IMG/VR virus record: IMGVR_UViG_3300044491_001486
Coordinates: 1 to 27,757 of that record
From: a virus
Reading direction: 5' to 3' (one strand)
DNA length: 27,757 bases
Under the pieces are notes generated by a model. It did no database searches, was not told the origin of the DNA, and was given only the letters and a program-made list of their open reading frames with translations. A program made the translations under genes and the position numbers. Shown here piece by piece: positions 8,885 through 17,058 of this stretch (position 1 is the stretch's first letter; every line of letters begins with the position of its first letter).

Positions 8885-11800
8885 ATGGCTGAGCCACAGT
8901 GGAGCGTAATCAACGGCAGTAGCCTAGGTACACTACAAGAAAGACAAACAATTGCTATTGACTTGCCTCTTGTAGATACAACCGGTATAACTACAAAAGT
9001 TATCAGTGGTGCATTGCCAGACGGATTGAGAATAGAAAACAATCAAATAGTTGGAACTCCGTATAATGTAAAAGCTATAACAACAAGTGCATTTTGTATA
9101 CGTGCTACAGGTGATACTAAAATTGCTGACCGTACACTAAAATTAACTGTAGATGGGTACGATGAACCAGTTTGGATAACAGCCGAAGGCGATTTACCTA
9201 TTGGGCCTAATGGTGTTTATTTTGTATTAGATAGTTCACCAATTGATTTCCAGCTTGAAGCAATTGATTTAGATGTAGCAGCAGGCGAAACACTTGAATA
9301 TATATTAGGCGATGGTAGTACTGCTGGGCAAAATACATTACCGCCGGGACTATCGATGAACAGTGCTGGACGAATTTCAGGTGTAGTTGATCCATTACGT
9401 GCATTAGACATTAACGAAATTCAACTAGGATACGATGCAGGTAGATACGGTAGCAATGTGTTTGACTGGGGTGCAAGAGCAGATGATAGAATTGAAAGTT
9501 ACTACTATGGTGATGTAGATTTAACAAATATTGACTTAGTGCAGCCGCCACGCAAACTTAATAGACGTTACACTTTTGTTGTAACAGTAACTGATGGCAC
9601 TGCAATAAACTCAAGACAATTTACAATATATGTTGTAGGTGATGATTTTACAAGAGCAGACAACACACTTATGGAAGTTAGTACTGGTGTGTTTACTGCT
9701 GATATTACGTTTGAAAGAGCTCCAATATGGGTAACTCCAAGCGATTTAGGAAAACGTAGAGCAAACAATTATACAACTGTATTCTTAGAAACAGTAGTAC
9801 AACCCGATGTTAGTGGTGCGTTAGTATATCAAAAGAAACAACGTAACCCAGGACAGTATAAACTAACTGCCACAGGAGAAATTACTGAAGGTTATTATGA
9901 ACTTAGTGGTATACTTCCATACTTTCCAGTAAGCAAACGTGGACCAGATAGTCTTAATGAACAATTTGTAGCAGATCCAATTACAACTGACGAATTTACA
10001 GTAGTAAAAGCTGAAAGCGTAAGTGAACTACCTCCTGGACTTGACTTAGATCCTGCAACTGGAGAAATAGCAGGTATTATTCCGTATCAGCCAGCAGTTA
10101 CAAAAGAATATAACTTTACAGTTAGTGCGCTACGCTATAATGAAGACACTGGCATTGTTACTGTGTTTGGTACGTTCTATGAGGATATGTTAGCAGGTAC
10201 GCAAATTATTAAAATTGCAAAACTAAGCACAGACTTAACAGACGGTTTAGACGACTTAGCAGAGCTAGTTGGCGAAGATGTTGAGATTGAAGGGCGTAAT
10301 TACAGAATTGAAGCTGTAAACGACAACAATGCCGAATTTGATACAGTAACACTAAACAGAGGTCTTGATCCATTATACAAATACAATCCTCTAGTTGTTG
10401 CTGAACCTTCTGGTCCTAATGACTATTTTTATATTAACAAGTTGGGTACAGCAGATTTGTTGTTCTATAAAGGACAGGATATAATTTATAGCGATAGTGA
10501 AACATACAATATTCAAAGTATAAACGATTATGTAAAATACACTGTTAGCGTCGATCCAACTAACTCACTTGAACTAGTTACAAATTCTTTTGATGATAGT
10601 GCAGGTATAACAATAATTGATGGACTGGAAAACTTATTAAAGCTAGGTGACTTGCCAGCATACATTACAGTTACAACAGGATCGGCTGGTGTATACCAAG
10701 TAGTAATGCAAGTACCATTAACAGCTAATTCAAGTAATGCTACATACATTAGAGATTTGTTTCATACAGCTGATAGTGCGCCAATTAATATTGCAAAAAA
10801 TGCAGAATATCAAAGAGTAAAAATTAATAAAACTCTACAAAGAATATACAATGTTGGTCGAAATATTAGTTTTGGCGCTGTACGTGGAGGAAACTTTGAA
10901 AAAAGTTTTACCAAAGACGAAAGCAATATACAAGAAAAAATTAAAACATTCACAATTCAAATTCTTGGAGAAATTGATAGTGTACTAAGTTGGAATACTC
11001 CTGCACTAATTGGAAGTATAAAACCAAATAGAGATAGCTTGTTTAGTGTAAGTGCATCTAGCACATATGCATCAGCATTAATAACTTACGCAGTAATAAG
11101 TGGTACAATACCATACGGAATGACACTTTCTGCAACTGGTGAAATCTCAGGAAAGTTTCCAAGCATTGGTACAGTAGACAAACCAGGTCTTACAAAGATT
11201 GATACACAGAACACTACATTTGATGGCAATACTCAAACATTTGATCGAACATTTAAATTCACTGTGTTAGCAAGAGACAGATCTGCAAATACAAATATTA
11301 CTCGAGAGTTTACGATTAACATTGATACATCTGATACTAATCAATATAGTAATTTGTATATGAAACCATTCTTACCAAAAACACAAAGGCGCATAGTAAA
11401 TCAATTCTTAAATGATACTACTGTGTTCACGCCGCAGAGTTTATATAGACCAAGCGATCCAAATTTTGGTGTACAAAAAGAACTACGTAGTTTAATTTTT
11501 GCTGGCATTGAACAAAAAAACATTAGCGATTATGTAAGTGCAAGTGTAAAAGGTGTTAAAAGAAAACAGTATTACTTTGGCGATATTAAAAGAGCAGTAG
11601 CAAAACAGCCTGGTACTAATACTGTATTATACGAAGTTATCTATGTTGAAATGGTTGATCCTGCATTACCGTCAAAGGGCGAAACAAGAGATAACTTTAT
11701 ATCACCAAATAGTGGTAAAGCAATTACAGTTGATAGCGTAGCATACGAACCAATTGACGATAGCTTTAGTGGCGGTGCTGGCGGCGTAGGTTTAAGTGTT

Positions 11801-12388
11801 ATTCGAAAAGATAACACTACATTTAAACTAGACTTAAAAACAGGTGAATTAACTGTAATTAAACGTGGCGGCGCTACAGTAAAAATAAACGCAGTTGGTA
11901 ATATTAGTATAATCAAACGCAACGGTGCAGTTAATCTTATTCCGGTAGCAAGTACAACAACAGTTGACGGATTAGAAGAAACTTGGCGACTACGTCCTGA
12001 CTGGACTACTATAAAAATTGATAGTGATGCTATAGCAGTTAGTGAAGGCTCAGACGCTAGAACTTATATTAGTAACATTGAAAAAATGAGAACTAATCTT
12101 AATGCAGTAGGCGAAACTAGTAAAGACTTTTTACCAGTATGGATGCAAACAGCACAAGAAGGTAGTTTACGTGAACTAGGATATACATTTGCAGTACCTT
12201 TGGTATATACAAAACCAGGCGAAGGTACACAAATTCTTGCAAATGTAAATAACTTTGTAAAAAACAACACAGATGGCTTTGCATTTAACAAACTCGATTA
12301 TGATATTGATCGATACATTGTTAATGCAACTACAACATCATCCGAAGATCAATATATTGTATTCGGTAATTATCAATTTAACAGCTAA
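8885..12388 (+). CDS. large virion protein with four Ig-like (He_PIG) units
   Basis: An 1167-residue protein. Four copies of the putative-Ig (He_PIG, PF05345-type) signature are visible: LPDGLRIENNQIVGTP (about nt 9014), LPPGLSMNSAGRISG (9338), LPPGLDLDPATGEIAG (10028) and IPYGMTLSATGEISG (11108). Long divergent segments between them are probably further beta domains. The C-terminal third has Lys/Arg-rich turns and ends without a membrane anchor. AGGGGG lies just upstream of ATG at 8885. Such Ig-like units decorate phage tails and heads and bind carbohydrate or protein weakly. The neighbours place it in the tail or fibre block. A baseplate or tail-spike role is equally possible. Confidence 0.75.
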   Translation: MAEPQWSVINGSSLGTLQERQTIAIDLPLVDTTGITTKVISGALPDGLRIENNQIVGTPYNVKAITTSAFCIRATGDTKIADRTLKLTVDGYDEPVWITAEGDLPIGPNGVYFVLDSSPIDFQLEAIDLDVAAGETLEYILGDGSTAGQNTLPPGLSMNSAGRISGVVDPLRALDINEIQLGYDAGRYGSNVFDWGARADDRIESYYYGDVDLTNIDLVQPPRKLNRRYTFVVTVTDGTAINSRQFTIYVVGDDFTRADNTLMEVSTGVFTADITFERAPIWVTPSDLGKRRANNYTTVFLETVVQPDVSGALVYQKKQRNPGQYKLTATGEITEGYYELSGILPYFPVSKRGPDSLNEQFVADPITTDEFTVVKAESVSELPPGLDLDPATGEIAGIIPYQPAVTKEYNFTVSALRYNEDTGIVTVFGTFYEDMLAGTQIIKIAKLSTDLTDGLDDLAELVGEDVEIEGRNYRIEAVNDNNAEFDTVTLNRGLDPLYKYNPLVVAEPSGPNDYFYINKLGTADLLFYKGQDIIYSDSETYNIQSINDYVKYTVSVDPTNSLELVTNSFDDSAGITIIDGLENLLKLGDLPAYITVTTGSAGVYQVVMQVPLTANSSNATYIRDLFHTADSAPINIAKNAEYQRVKINKTLQRIYNVGRNISFGAVRGGNFEKSFTKDESNIQEKIKTFTIQILGEIDSVLSWNTPALIGSIKPNRDSLFSVSASSTYASALITYAVISGTIPYGMTLSATGEISGKFPSIGTVDKPGLTKIDTQNTTFDGNTQTFDRTFKFTVLARDRSANTNITREFTINIDTSDTNQYSNLYMKPFLPKTQRRIVNQFLNDTTVFTPQSLYRPSDPNFGVQKELRSLIFAGIEQKNISDYVSASVKGVKRKQYYFGDIKRAVAKQPGTNTVLYEVIYVEMVDPALPSKGETRDNFISPNSGKAITVDSVAYEPIDDSFSGGAGGVGLSVIRKDNTTFKLDLKTGELTVIKRGGATVKINAVGNISIIKRNGAVNLIPVASTTTVDGLEETWRLRPDWTTIKIDSDAIAVSEGSDARTYISNIEKMRTNLNAVGETSKDFLPVWMQTAQEGSLRELGYTFAVPLVYTKPGEGTQILANVNNFVKNNTDGFAFNKLDYDIDRYIVNATTTSSEDQYIVFGNYQFNS

Positions 12389-12392
12389 CAGA

Positions 12393-12400
12393 TATAAATA
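12393..12400 (+). promoter_or_regulatory. T4-type late promoter TATAAATA
   Basis: An exact match to the T4 late consensus lies in the 31-nt gap after the large Ig-like gene and 19 nt before the ATG at 12420. A purine-rich AGAGGAAA ribosome site follows it. Confidence 0.75.
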
Positions 12401-12419
12401 GTATAGCAGAGGAAATAAC

Positions 12420-13007
12420 ATGGCAAGCACTATAGACACAAGTACAATTGACGCAGCTTATCCAGTAGCGGGTATCGACAACGATAGTCAAGGATTTCGT
12501 GACAACTTTAATAGTATAAAAACAAATTTAACAACTGCTGGATCAGAGATTACAGCACTACAAGCAAATCGTGCTAGAATTGACGAAGCCAATAATCATG
12601 TTGGCAACGAAATTCAAGATGCTGAACTGCTACAAGTTACTGAAAAGTTTAACAACAGTAATCAAACACTAACAGGTGATCACGAAGTAGACTATAGAGA
12701 TGCACATGTACATCAATTCAATGCTACTGCACCAGCAGGTAATATTATGACAGTATCGTTTGTTGGATGGCCTACAAATAGATATGCAAAACTGCGTGTC
12801 ATTATGAGTGTAAGTAGTGGAGTATCGACTAACATTACACTGTCAGCTGGCAATGGCACTGGCTTAAATGATAATAACGCTGCATGGGTTGGTGGAAACA
12901 ATATTCTAACACACACTGGCTCTATTGGACAAAAGATTATTGTTGACGTGTTTACATACGATACAGGAAGCAACCTGTTCTTTAACTATGTAGGATCGTT
13001 TGATTGA
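12420..13007 (+). CDS. virion protein with fibre-type N-terminus
   Basis: A 195-residue protein with N-terminal TIDAAYPVAGIDNDSQGFRD followed by NF.SIKTNL, a diverged form of the docking module seen at 6234 and 8129. A helical segment with QANRARIDEANNHVGNEIQD follows, then a C-terminal beta domain (HVHQFNATAPAG, VSFVGWPTNRYAKLRVI, NILTHTGSIGQK, FFNYVG). This resembles the small beta-sandwich proteins of marine T4-like tails, by memory only. A late promoter and good ribosome site precede it. Its TGA overlaps the next ATG (TGATG). It is probably a structural tail or fibre protein. Confidence 0.7.
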   Translation: MASTIDTSTIDAAYPVAGIDNDSQGFRDNFNSIKTNLTTAGSEITALQANRARIDEANNHVGNEIQDAELLQVTEKFNNSNQTLTGDHEVDYRDAHVHQFNATAPAGNIMTVSFVGWPTNRYAKLRVIMSVSSGVSTNITLSAGNGTGLNDNNAAWVGGNNILTHTGSIGQKIIVDVFTYDTGSNLFFNYVGSFD

Positions 13008-13231
13008 TGCATCCACAAGCTGACGTTAAGATTTTATCTGTACAAGAACTCGAAAAGAAACTATACAAACTCAACGGAATGTATTTTATGACTGACAACG
13101 AAGATGTTCGTCAGCAAATGATTTTATTAATGGACACATACAAGCTAGAGCTTGAAGAAAGACGTTTAGGTCAGCAAAAAAGTGCAGAAGAACCTAAAAC
13201 AGATCTTGACAAATTAATAAATGTAAGTTAA
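13007..13231 (+). CDS. small helical protein, unknown
   Basis: 74 residues from ATG at 13007, which overlaps the preceding TGA. A TTG three bases earlier would add one residue, but the ATG in the TGATG overlap is the simpler start. The sequence is mostly amphipathic helix (VQELEKKLYKLNGMYFMTDN, then ELEERRLGQQK) with a charged, coiled-coil-like pattern. It has no recognised domain. It sits between the last virion gene and the polymerase-III-alpha-like fragment, so it may be an assembly helper or belong to either group. Confidence 0.6.
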   Translation: MHPQADVKILSVQELEKKLYKLNGMYFMTDNEDVRQQMILLMDTYKLELEERRLGQQKSAEEPKTDLDKLINVS

Positions 13232-13240
13232 ACTAAGTGT

Positions 13241-13771
13241 ATGCTTATGAAAACAGACGAACTCGGTATCCCACGGTTTACAAATAAAGACTTAGTTAAC
13301 ATGATCTATACTGGTCATGTTGACAAGTGTCATGTAGTTCTGTGTGAGCAATCGGATGATGTAGATAAGTTTAATGAGGCTATGGAAGAACAGGGTCTAG
13401 ACAAACTACAAAAGTATATTCCATTAGATGTAAACAAAAAGACTTTTGACGGTGTTTGTCAAAGTGAATGGTTTATGCCTGACGAATACAAAAACATTAA
13501 CGTATATGAATACGTATTAGGCAAAGCAGAAACACCCTGTCCACAGCATGTACAAGATCGTATATGGCAAGAATTAGATGCTTTTAGAGAACGTGGCATG
13601 AAAGACTTACTACGCTATATGATCTATCTTGTAGATTTTATGCGTGAGAATAATATTGTGTGGGGTGTAGGTAGAGGTAGCTCTGTAGCAAGTTATGTGT
13701 TGTATTTGATTGGTGTGCATCGTATAGATTCAATTAAATATAACTTAGACTGGCGAGAATTTTTACGTTGA
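13241..13771 (+). CDS. stand-alone DNA polymerase III alpha-like GRGS fragment
   Basis: A 176-residue protein. Residues about 110-176 resemble the start of the DnaE palm region: EL.AF...G, then VWGVGRGSSVASYVLYLIG with G144-R145-G146-S147, then a D.IKYNLD..EFLR ending. In bacterial DnaE this is followed directly by the PD.D.D catalytic acids; here the protein stops just before them, and the next frame is an unrelated enzyme. It therefore has the nucleotide-phosphate-binding GRGS motif but no polymerase active site. Residues 1-110 are not recognised (VDKCHVVLCEQ, KYIPLDVNKKTFDGV). The TGA overlaps the TTG start of the radical-SAM gene (TTGA). Start could also be ATG 13247. Function is unknown; a decoy, a regulator of host Pol III, or a nucleotide sensor are possibilities only. 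Confidence 0.68.
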   Translation: MLMKTDELGIPRFTNKDLVNMIYTGHVDKCHVVLCEQSDDVDKFNEAMEEQGLDKLQKYIPLDVNKKTFDGVCQSEWFMPDEYKNINVYEYVLGKAETPCPQHVQDRIWQELDAFRERGMKDLLRYMIYLVDFMRENNIVWGVGRGSSVASYVLYLIGVHRIDSIKYNLDWREFLR

Positions 13772-15639
13772 ATAATATATACCTAATACAAGCAAGCGAT
13801 GCATATGGACCTAATAAGTTTTTGCCTTTGGCAATAGCATATCAATGGTGCTATGGTAAAAACGATAATTGGAATCTTGTAGACACTGTTATTGAAAAAC
13901 CTGTTCCAAGTGAATATGTTGCTGACATGATAGAACCAAAAATGGTTGTAATGAGCAGCTATATTTGGAACTGGGAATACAATAAACAACTAGCCGCAGA
14001 AGTAAAACGTGTTTATCCTGATTGCGTTATTGTTACAGGCGGTCCGCAAATTGACAAACGTGACAAAGAGTTCTTTGACAAGTATCCTATGTTTGATGTA
14101 GCAGTACACGGCGAAGGCGAAAATGCTATGAAAGAAATACTTGCCAGACCAATTGGCGAGTATGATGACATTGTGCATACACAAACACGTACACATATGC
14201 CTAAACCTGCAATGCGTAGAAAAAGTATAGCAGATATTCCAAGTCCTATACTAGAAGGCTTTTATGAGCCTATTATGGCAAAATATCCTAAAGATACTAT
14301 GTGGCAAGTTACTTGGGAAAGTTTACGTGGGTGTCCATATCATTGTGCATTCTGCGATATCGGCGACAGCTATTGGAACAAACTTACACTGTTTGACATG
14401 GAACGCTGTCGACAAGAAATTGAATGGATGGGCAAGAACAAAATTGAATACGTAAGTGTTTGCGATAGCAATTGGGGATTGTTAAAACGTGATATAGAAC
14501 TTACGCAAATGGTTTTAGATACAAAAGAAAAGTACGGCTATCCTATGTGGTTTGATGCTACATGGGCAAAGAACAATGTAGATAGAAACTTTGATATTGC
14601 ACTCATGAATAAACGTGCGCCTGTAAATATTTTCAAAGGTGTTACGTTTGCTATGCAAAGTTTTAACGATACAACACTAGTTGCTAGTGAACGTTTTAAC
14701 ATTAACGAAGAACAAGTAGCAGAATATTTGCAAAAGTATAGAGAAGAAGATATTCCTACATACAGTGAACTTATTTGGCCAATGCCGGAAGAAACTTATG
14801 ATAGTTTAAAAAGCAATGTACAAAAACTAATTGATTTAGGACAAGACAGTTATCTAATGATACATCCGTTGGTTATTACATATAATGCTACAATGGGTGA
14901 TAGTAAATATCAAGAAACATATGGCATGGGTGTAAAGGAAATACCACTGGATACATTTTACTTGCGTGACACTGATATGGAAAAGTATATCTTTGAATAT
15001 ACAGGCGCAGTAGTAAGCACACGCACAGCAGATTGGGATACAGTTCTACAAGGATTTATGTTTAGTTGGGTAAGTATCTTAATGTACTACTATGGATTTG
15101 GACATTATCTAGCAAAATATCTAAGCAAACAAGGAATACGTGAAGTAGACTTTTTTGAAGATTTGCGCAAATGGATAGTTGACAATCCAGATACTTTGCT
15201 GTATAGTGAATATAAAGCTACAGAACAACACCATGTAGATACATATTATAACCAAAAGTTGTGGGGAAGAAAAGTACACGGCGAAGATGACATTTATTGG
15301 GAATACAAAGGTGCTAGTGCTTGTGTGCTACACGATAACAAAGAACAATATGCAAATGAGCTTGTAAAATTTTTAGAAGAGTGCTATAACATAGATAATG
15401 CAGAAGAAGTAGTGTCGTTAAATTTAGCCATGACAAGAGATAAAACACAAACATACCCGTTTGTAAAAACAACAAATGCACAGGTTGCACAGGATATGTT
15501 GGGTATAAATAGTGATACACTTTTAATTGATCACTATGATAAAGAACAAATTGATCCGCTATTGTGGTATCAAAAGGCTTATCATTGGGATAGGAAAAGC
15601 CGATACTGGCGATGTACTGCCCAGGCAAATGATAAGTAA
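13768..15639 (+). CDS. B12-binding-domain radical SAM protein
   Basis: A 623-residue enzyme. Residues about 1-135 have the Rossmann-like layout of B12-binding domains (VVMSSYIWNW, VIVTGGPQ, VAVHGEGENAMKEI) but lack a clear DxHxxG ligand motif. The radical SAM cluster CPYHCAFC is at C189, C193 and C196, in GCPYHCAFCDIGD. The C-terminal 250 residues are helical and Trp/Tyr-rich with no known fold that I can name. The family uses a [4Fe-4S] cluster and S-adenosylmethionine to make a 5'-deoxyadenosyl radical; B12-type members often methylate or rearrange unreactive carbons. Substrate is unknown. The start is TTG in TTGA, overlapping the upstream stop by two bases. An electron donor is needed; a ferredoxin lies 5 kb downstream. 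Confidence 0.85.
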   Translation: MNNIYLIQASDAYGPNKFLPLAIAYQWCYGKNDNWNLVDTVIEKPVPSEYVADMIEPKMVVMSSYIWNWEYNKQLAAEVKRVYPDCVIVTGGPQIDKRDKEFFDKYPMFDVAVHGEGENAMKEILARPIGEYDDIVHTQTRTHMPKPAMRRKSIADIPSPILEGFYEPIMAKYPKDTMWQVTWESLRGCPYHCAFCDIGDSYWNKLTLFDMERCRQEIEWMGKNKIEYVSVCDSNWGLLKRDIELTQMVLDTKEKYGYPMWFDATWAKNNVDRNFDIALMNKRAPVNIFKGVTFAMQSFNDTTLVASERFNINEEQVAEYLQKYREEDIPTYSELIWPMPEETYDSLKSNVQKLIDLGQDSYLMIHPLVITYNATMGDSKYQETYGMGVKEIPLDTFYLRDTDMEKYIFEYTGAVVSTRTADWDTVLQGFMFSWVSILMYYYGFGHYLAKYLSKQGIREVDFFEDLRKWIVDNPDTLLYSEYKATEQHHVDTYYNQKLWGRKVHGEDDIYWEYKGASACVLHDNKEQYANELVKFLEECYNIDNAEEVVSLNLAMTRDKTQTYPFVKTTNAQVAQDMLGINSDTLLIDHYDKEQIDPLLWYQKAYHWDRKSRYWRCTAQANDK

Positions 15640-15656
15640 TTTTATAAGGAGACAGA

Positions 15657-16046
15657 ATGGCAACCCAAGGTCGTAAAGTATATAGAACAGCAAGAGGCAA
15701 ACAAGTCGATCTCGATCTGTTAATTAGTCGTAATGAATTAACACCGGCAGTTGGAAACCATAGAGTAAATGCACGTGGTGACGAACTAGGACAAGGTGGC
15801 AAAATTGTTAGAAAAAGAGAAGATGTACTCAAGGATTACTATCAAGCACAGCCCGGCATGCGTGACGAAACTGTATTAAGTTCAGACGCAAAAATAACAC
15901 AAGCCGAGCAAGAAGAATTTGAAGCATTTGATGAAGAACCGATTTTAGAAAAGCCTGTAGAAAAACCTAAGGCTAAATCTAAAGCAGATCCGCTTGACGA
16001 ATGGATCGAAGACGAAGAAGGCAATTTTATTAGAAAAGGTGAATAA
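15657..16046 (+). CDS. acidic-tailed conserved phage protein, unknown
   Basis: A 129-residue protein with a basic N-terminal half (GRKVYRTARGKQVDLDLLIS, NELTPAVGNHRVNARGDELG) and an acidic, lysine/proline-rich C-terminal half (EEPILEKPVEKPKAKSK, DEWIEDEEGNF). An AAGGAGA ribosome site precedes ATG at 15657. I recall similar proteins in marine T4-like phages, next to the cochaperonin gene, but know no function. The TAATG overlap with the next gene indicates coupling with the gp31-like cochaperonin. The charged tail could bind a capsid or chaperonin partner; that is conjecture. Confidence 0.65.
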   Translation: MATQGRKVYRTARGKQVDLDLLISRNELTPAVGNHRVNARGDELGQGGKIVRKREDVLKDYYQAQPGMRDETVLSSDAKITQAEQEEFEAFDEEPILEKPVEKPKAKSKADPLDEWIEDEEGNFIRKGE

Positions 16047-16426
16047 TGAACACAGAAGGAATGGGTGGCGGATTTAAAATTACGCCAAAAGTTAAAGGCA
16101 CACTAAGGCCTATTAGCAATCGAGTTATTGTAAGCAATATGCATTTTGGAGAACAAAAGACAGCTTCAGGACTTATTCTTACTAGTGACGATGGTGATTC
16201 ACGTGGTATCTATCCACGTTGGGGCCAGGTCCATGCAAAAGGACCAGAAAATGATGACGACTATAATATCGGCGATTGGGTGTTGGTAGAACACGGACGT
16301 TGGACTCGCGGCATTGATATTGACGAAGGAGACGGAGAAAAAACTCTGCGTATGGTAGAAGCAGAAAGTATTCTAGCGTTTAGTAATGAAAAGCCCGAAG
16401 GCGTACAAATGGCAGAGGAAATATAA
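16046..16426 (+). CDS. GroES-like cochaperonin (gp31-type)
   Basis: A 126-residue protein with GroES-fold features: an N-terminal strand GTLRPISNRVIVSNM, a mobile-loop equivalent FGEQKTASGLILTSDD, a WGQVHAKGPE strand and the GDWVLVEHGRWTRG hairpin, with a C-terminal strand LRMVEAESILAF. In T4 gp31 replaces GroES and lets GroEL fold the major capsid protein. Sequence similarity is to GroES rather than to T4 gp31, so the functional link is inferred. It begins in TAATG with the upstream gene and ends in TAATG with the next. It fits a capsid-folding role together with the host GroEL. Confidence 0.75.
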   Translation: MNTEGMGGGFKITPKVKGTLRPISNRVIVSNMHFGEQKTASGLILTSDDGDSRGIYPRWGQVHAKGPENDDDYNIGDWVLVEHGRWTRGIDIDEGDGEKTLRMVEAESILAFSNEKPEGVQMAEEI

Positions 16427-16845
16427 TGAGCCAAGTTGATTTAAATCGTTACAAAGATTTTGTTCGCGAAGTGACTAGTAACGAGTCACTATCAAGTATG
16501 CAAATGTATAATCGCATAGTTGATATTGAAACAACTGAAAGCAAAATGAAAGTAAACATGGCGCAACTTATGACTGGTGCAATCGGCATTAGTGCAGAAG
16601 GTGGCGAGTTTATGGAAATTGTAAAGAAGTGTGTATTCCAAGGTAAACCAATGGATGAAGATACACAGTACCATGCTATGCGTGAACTAGGCGACATTAT
16701 GTGGTACTGGATGAACAGTTGCAGTGCATTGGGTATTGACCCTAATGATGTTATTGCAGAGAATGTTAAAAAACTGGAAAAACGTTATCCTGGTGGATCG
16801 TTTGACCCGTATTACTCAGAGAATCGAAAAGATGGAGATATTTGA
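16426..16845 (+). CDS. mazG: MazG-like nucleotide pyrophosphohydrolase
   Basis: A 139-residue single-domain protein. The metal-binding motif ExxE is at E58-GG-E61 (AEGGEFMEIVKKC) and ExxD at E87-LG-D90 (ELGDIMWYWMN), then VIAENVKKLEKRYPGGSF as in MazG-type all-alpha NTP-PPases. These enzymes hydrolyse NTPs or (p)ppGpp-related nucleotides to monophosphate and pyrophosphate. Phage MazG is thought to adjust nucleotide or alarmone pools; (p)ppGpp hydrolysis is debated. The ATG overlaps the upstream stop in TAATG. A second, different MazG-like gene lies at 17770. Identification is firm from the motifs; the substrate is not. Confidence 0.82.
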   Translation: MSQVDLNRYKDFVREVTSNESLSSMQMYNRIVDIETTESKMKVNMAQLMTGAIGISAEGGEFMEIVKKCVFQGKPMDEDTQYHAMRELGDIMWYWMNSCSALGIDPNDVIAENVKKLEKRYPGGSFDPYYSENRKDGDI

Positions 16846-17017
16846 AAACTTTGAATGGTATGACTTCTTAGCCGTAGCTATATTTGCCAAAGTATTTCAA
16901 GTATTACTTATCGTCACCTTAATGGGTGGCGGTATTACAACAGGAATCATGTTAGCGTTTGCCTGGGAAGGTTGGCGGGCTTATGAAAGATTCCGTGCAA
17001 AAATGGTTGACAACTAG
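16832..17017 (+). CDS. 61-aa membrane protein
   Basis: ATG at 16832 lies inside the end of the mazG gene (14-nt overlap). The product has an N-terminal acidic/aromatic piece (MEIFENFEWYDF) and one or two hydrophobic helices (about residues 11-46, with VFQVLLIVTLMGGG and GIMLAFAWEG), then a basic tail (RAYERFRAKMVDN). It is probably a single-pass or hairpin inner-membrane protein. Its function is unknown; holin-like, superinfection-exclusion or host-membrane roles cannot be told apart. The overlap with mazG supports translation as part of the operon. Confidence 0.6.
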   Translation: MEIFENFEWYDFLAVAIFAKVFQVLLIVTLMGGGITTGIMLAFAWEGWRAYERFRAKMVDN

Positions 17018-17019
17018 TG

Positions 17020-17052
17020 CTCTTTGTGTTACATTAAACTGTAACAAAGAGG
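17020..17052 (+). promoter_or_regulatory. hairpin sequestering the ribosome site of the zinc-finger gene
   Basis: CTCTTTG (17020-17026) pairs with CAAAGAG (17045-17051), and TTACA (17029-17033) with TGTAA (17040-17044), leaving a TG bulge and a 6-nt loop. The 3' arm contains the AGAGG ribosome site of the ATG at 17059. No T-run follows, so it is more likely a translation control element than a terminator. Confidence 0.6.
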
Positions 17053-17058
17053 TGCTCG

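Noticed and set aside
13241-13771. A frameshifted full DNA polymerase III alpha gene
   Set aside because: The following sequence in all usable frames is the radical SAM gene, with no PD.D.D catalytic segment.
15504-15511. TATAAATA within the radical SAM gene
   Set aside because: It is inside coding sequence and about 145 nt from the next start, so chance is likely; it is not listed as a promoter.
15314-15832. Minus-strand frame of 172 codons across the radical SAM end and next gene
   Set aside because: It runs antisense to two supported genes and its product shows no motif; its start lies inside another gene.
16724-17017. Longer start for the 61-aa membrane protein
   Set aside because: The extension lies within mazG in another frame; ATG 16832 gives a clean short protein, so the longer form is not used.
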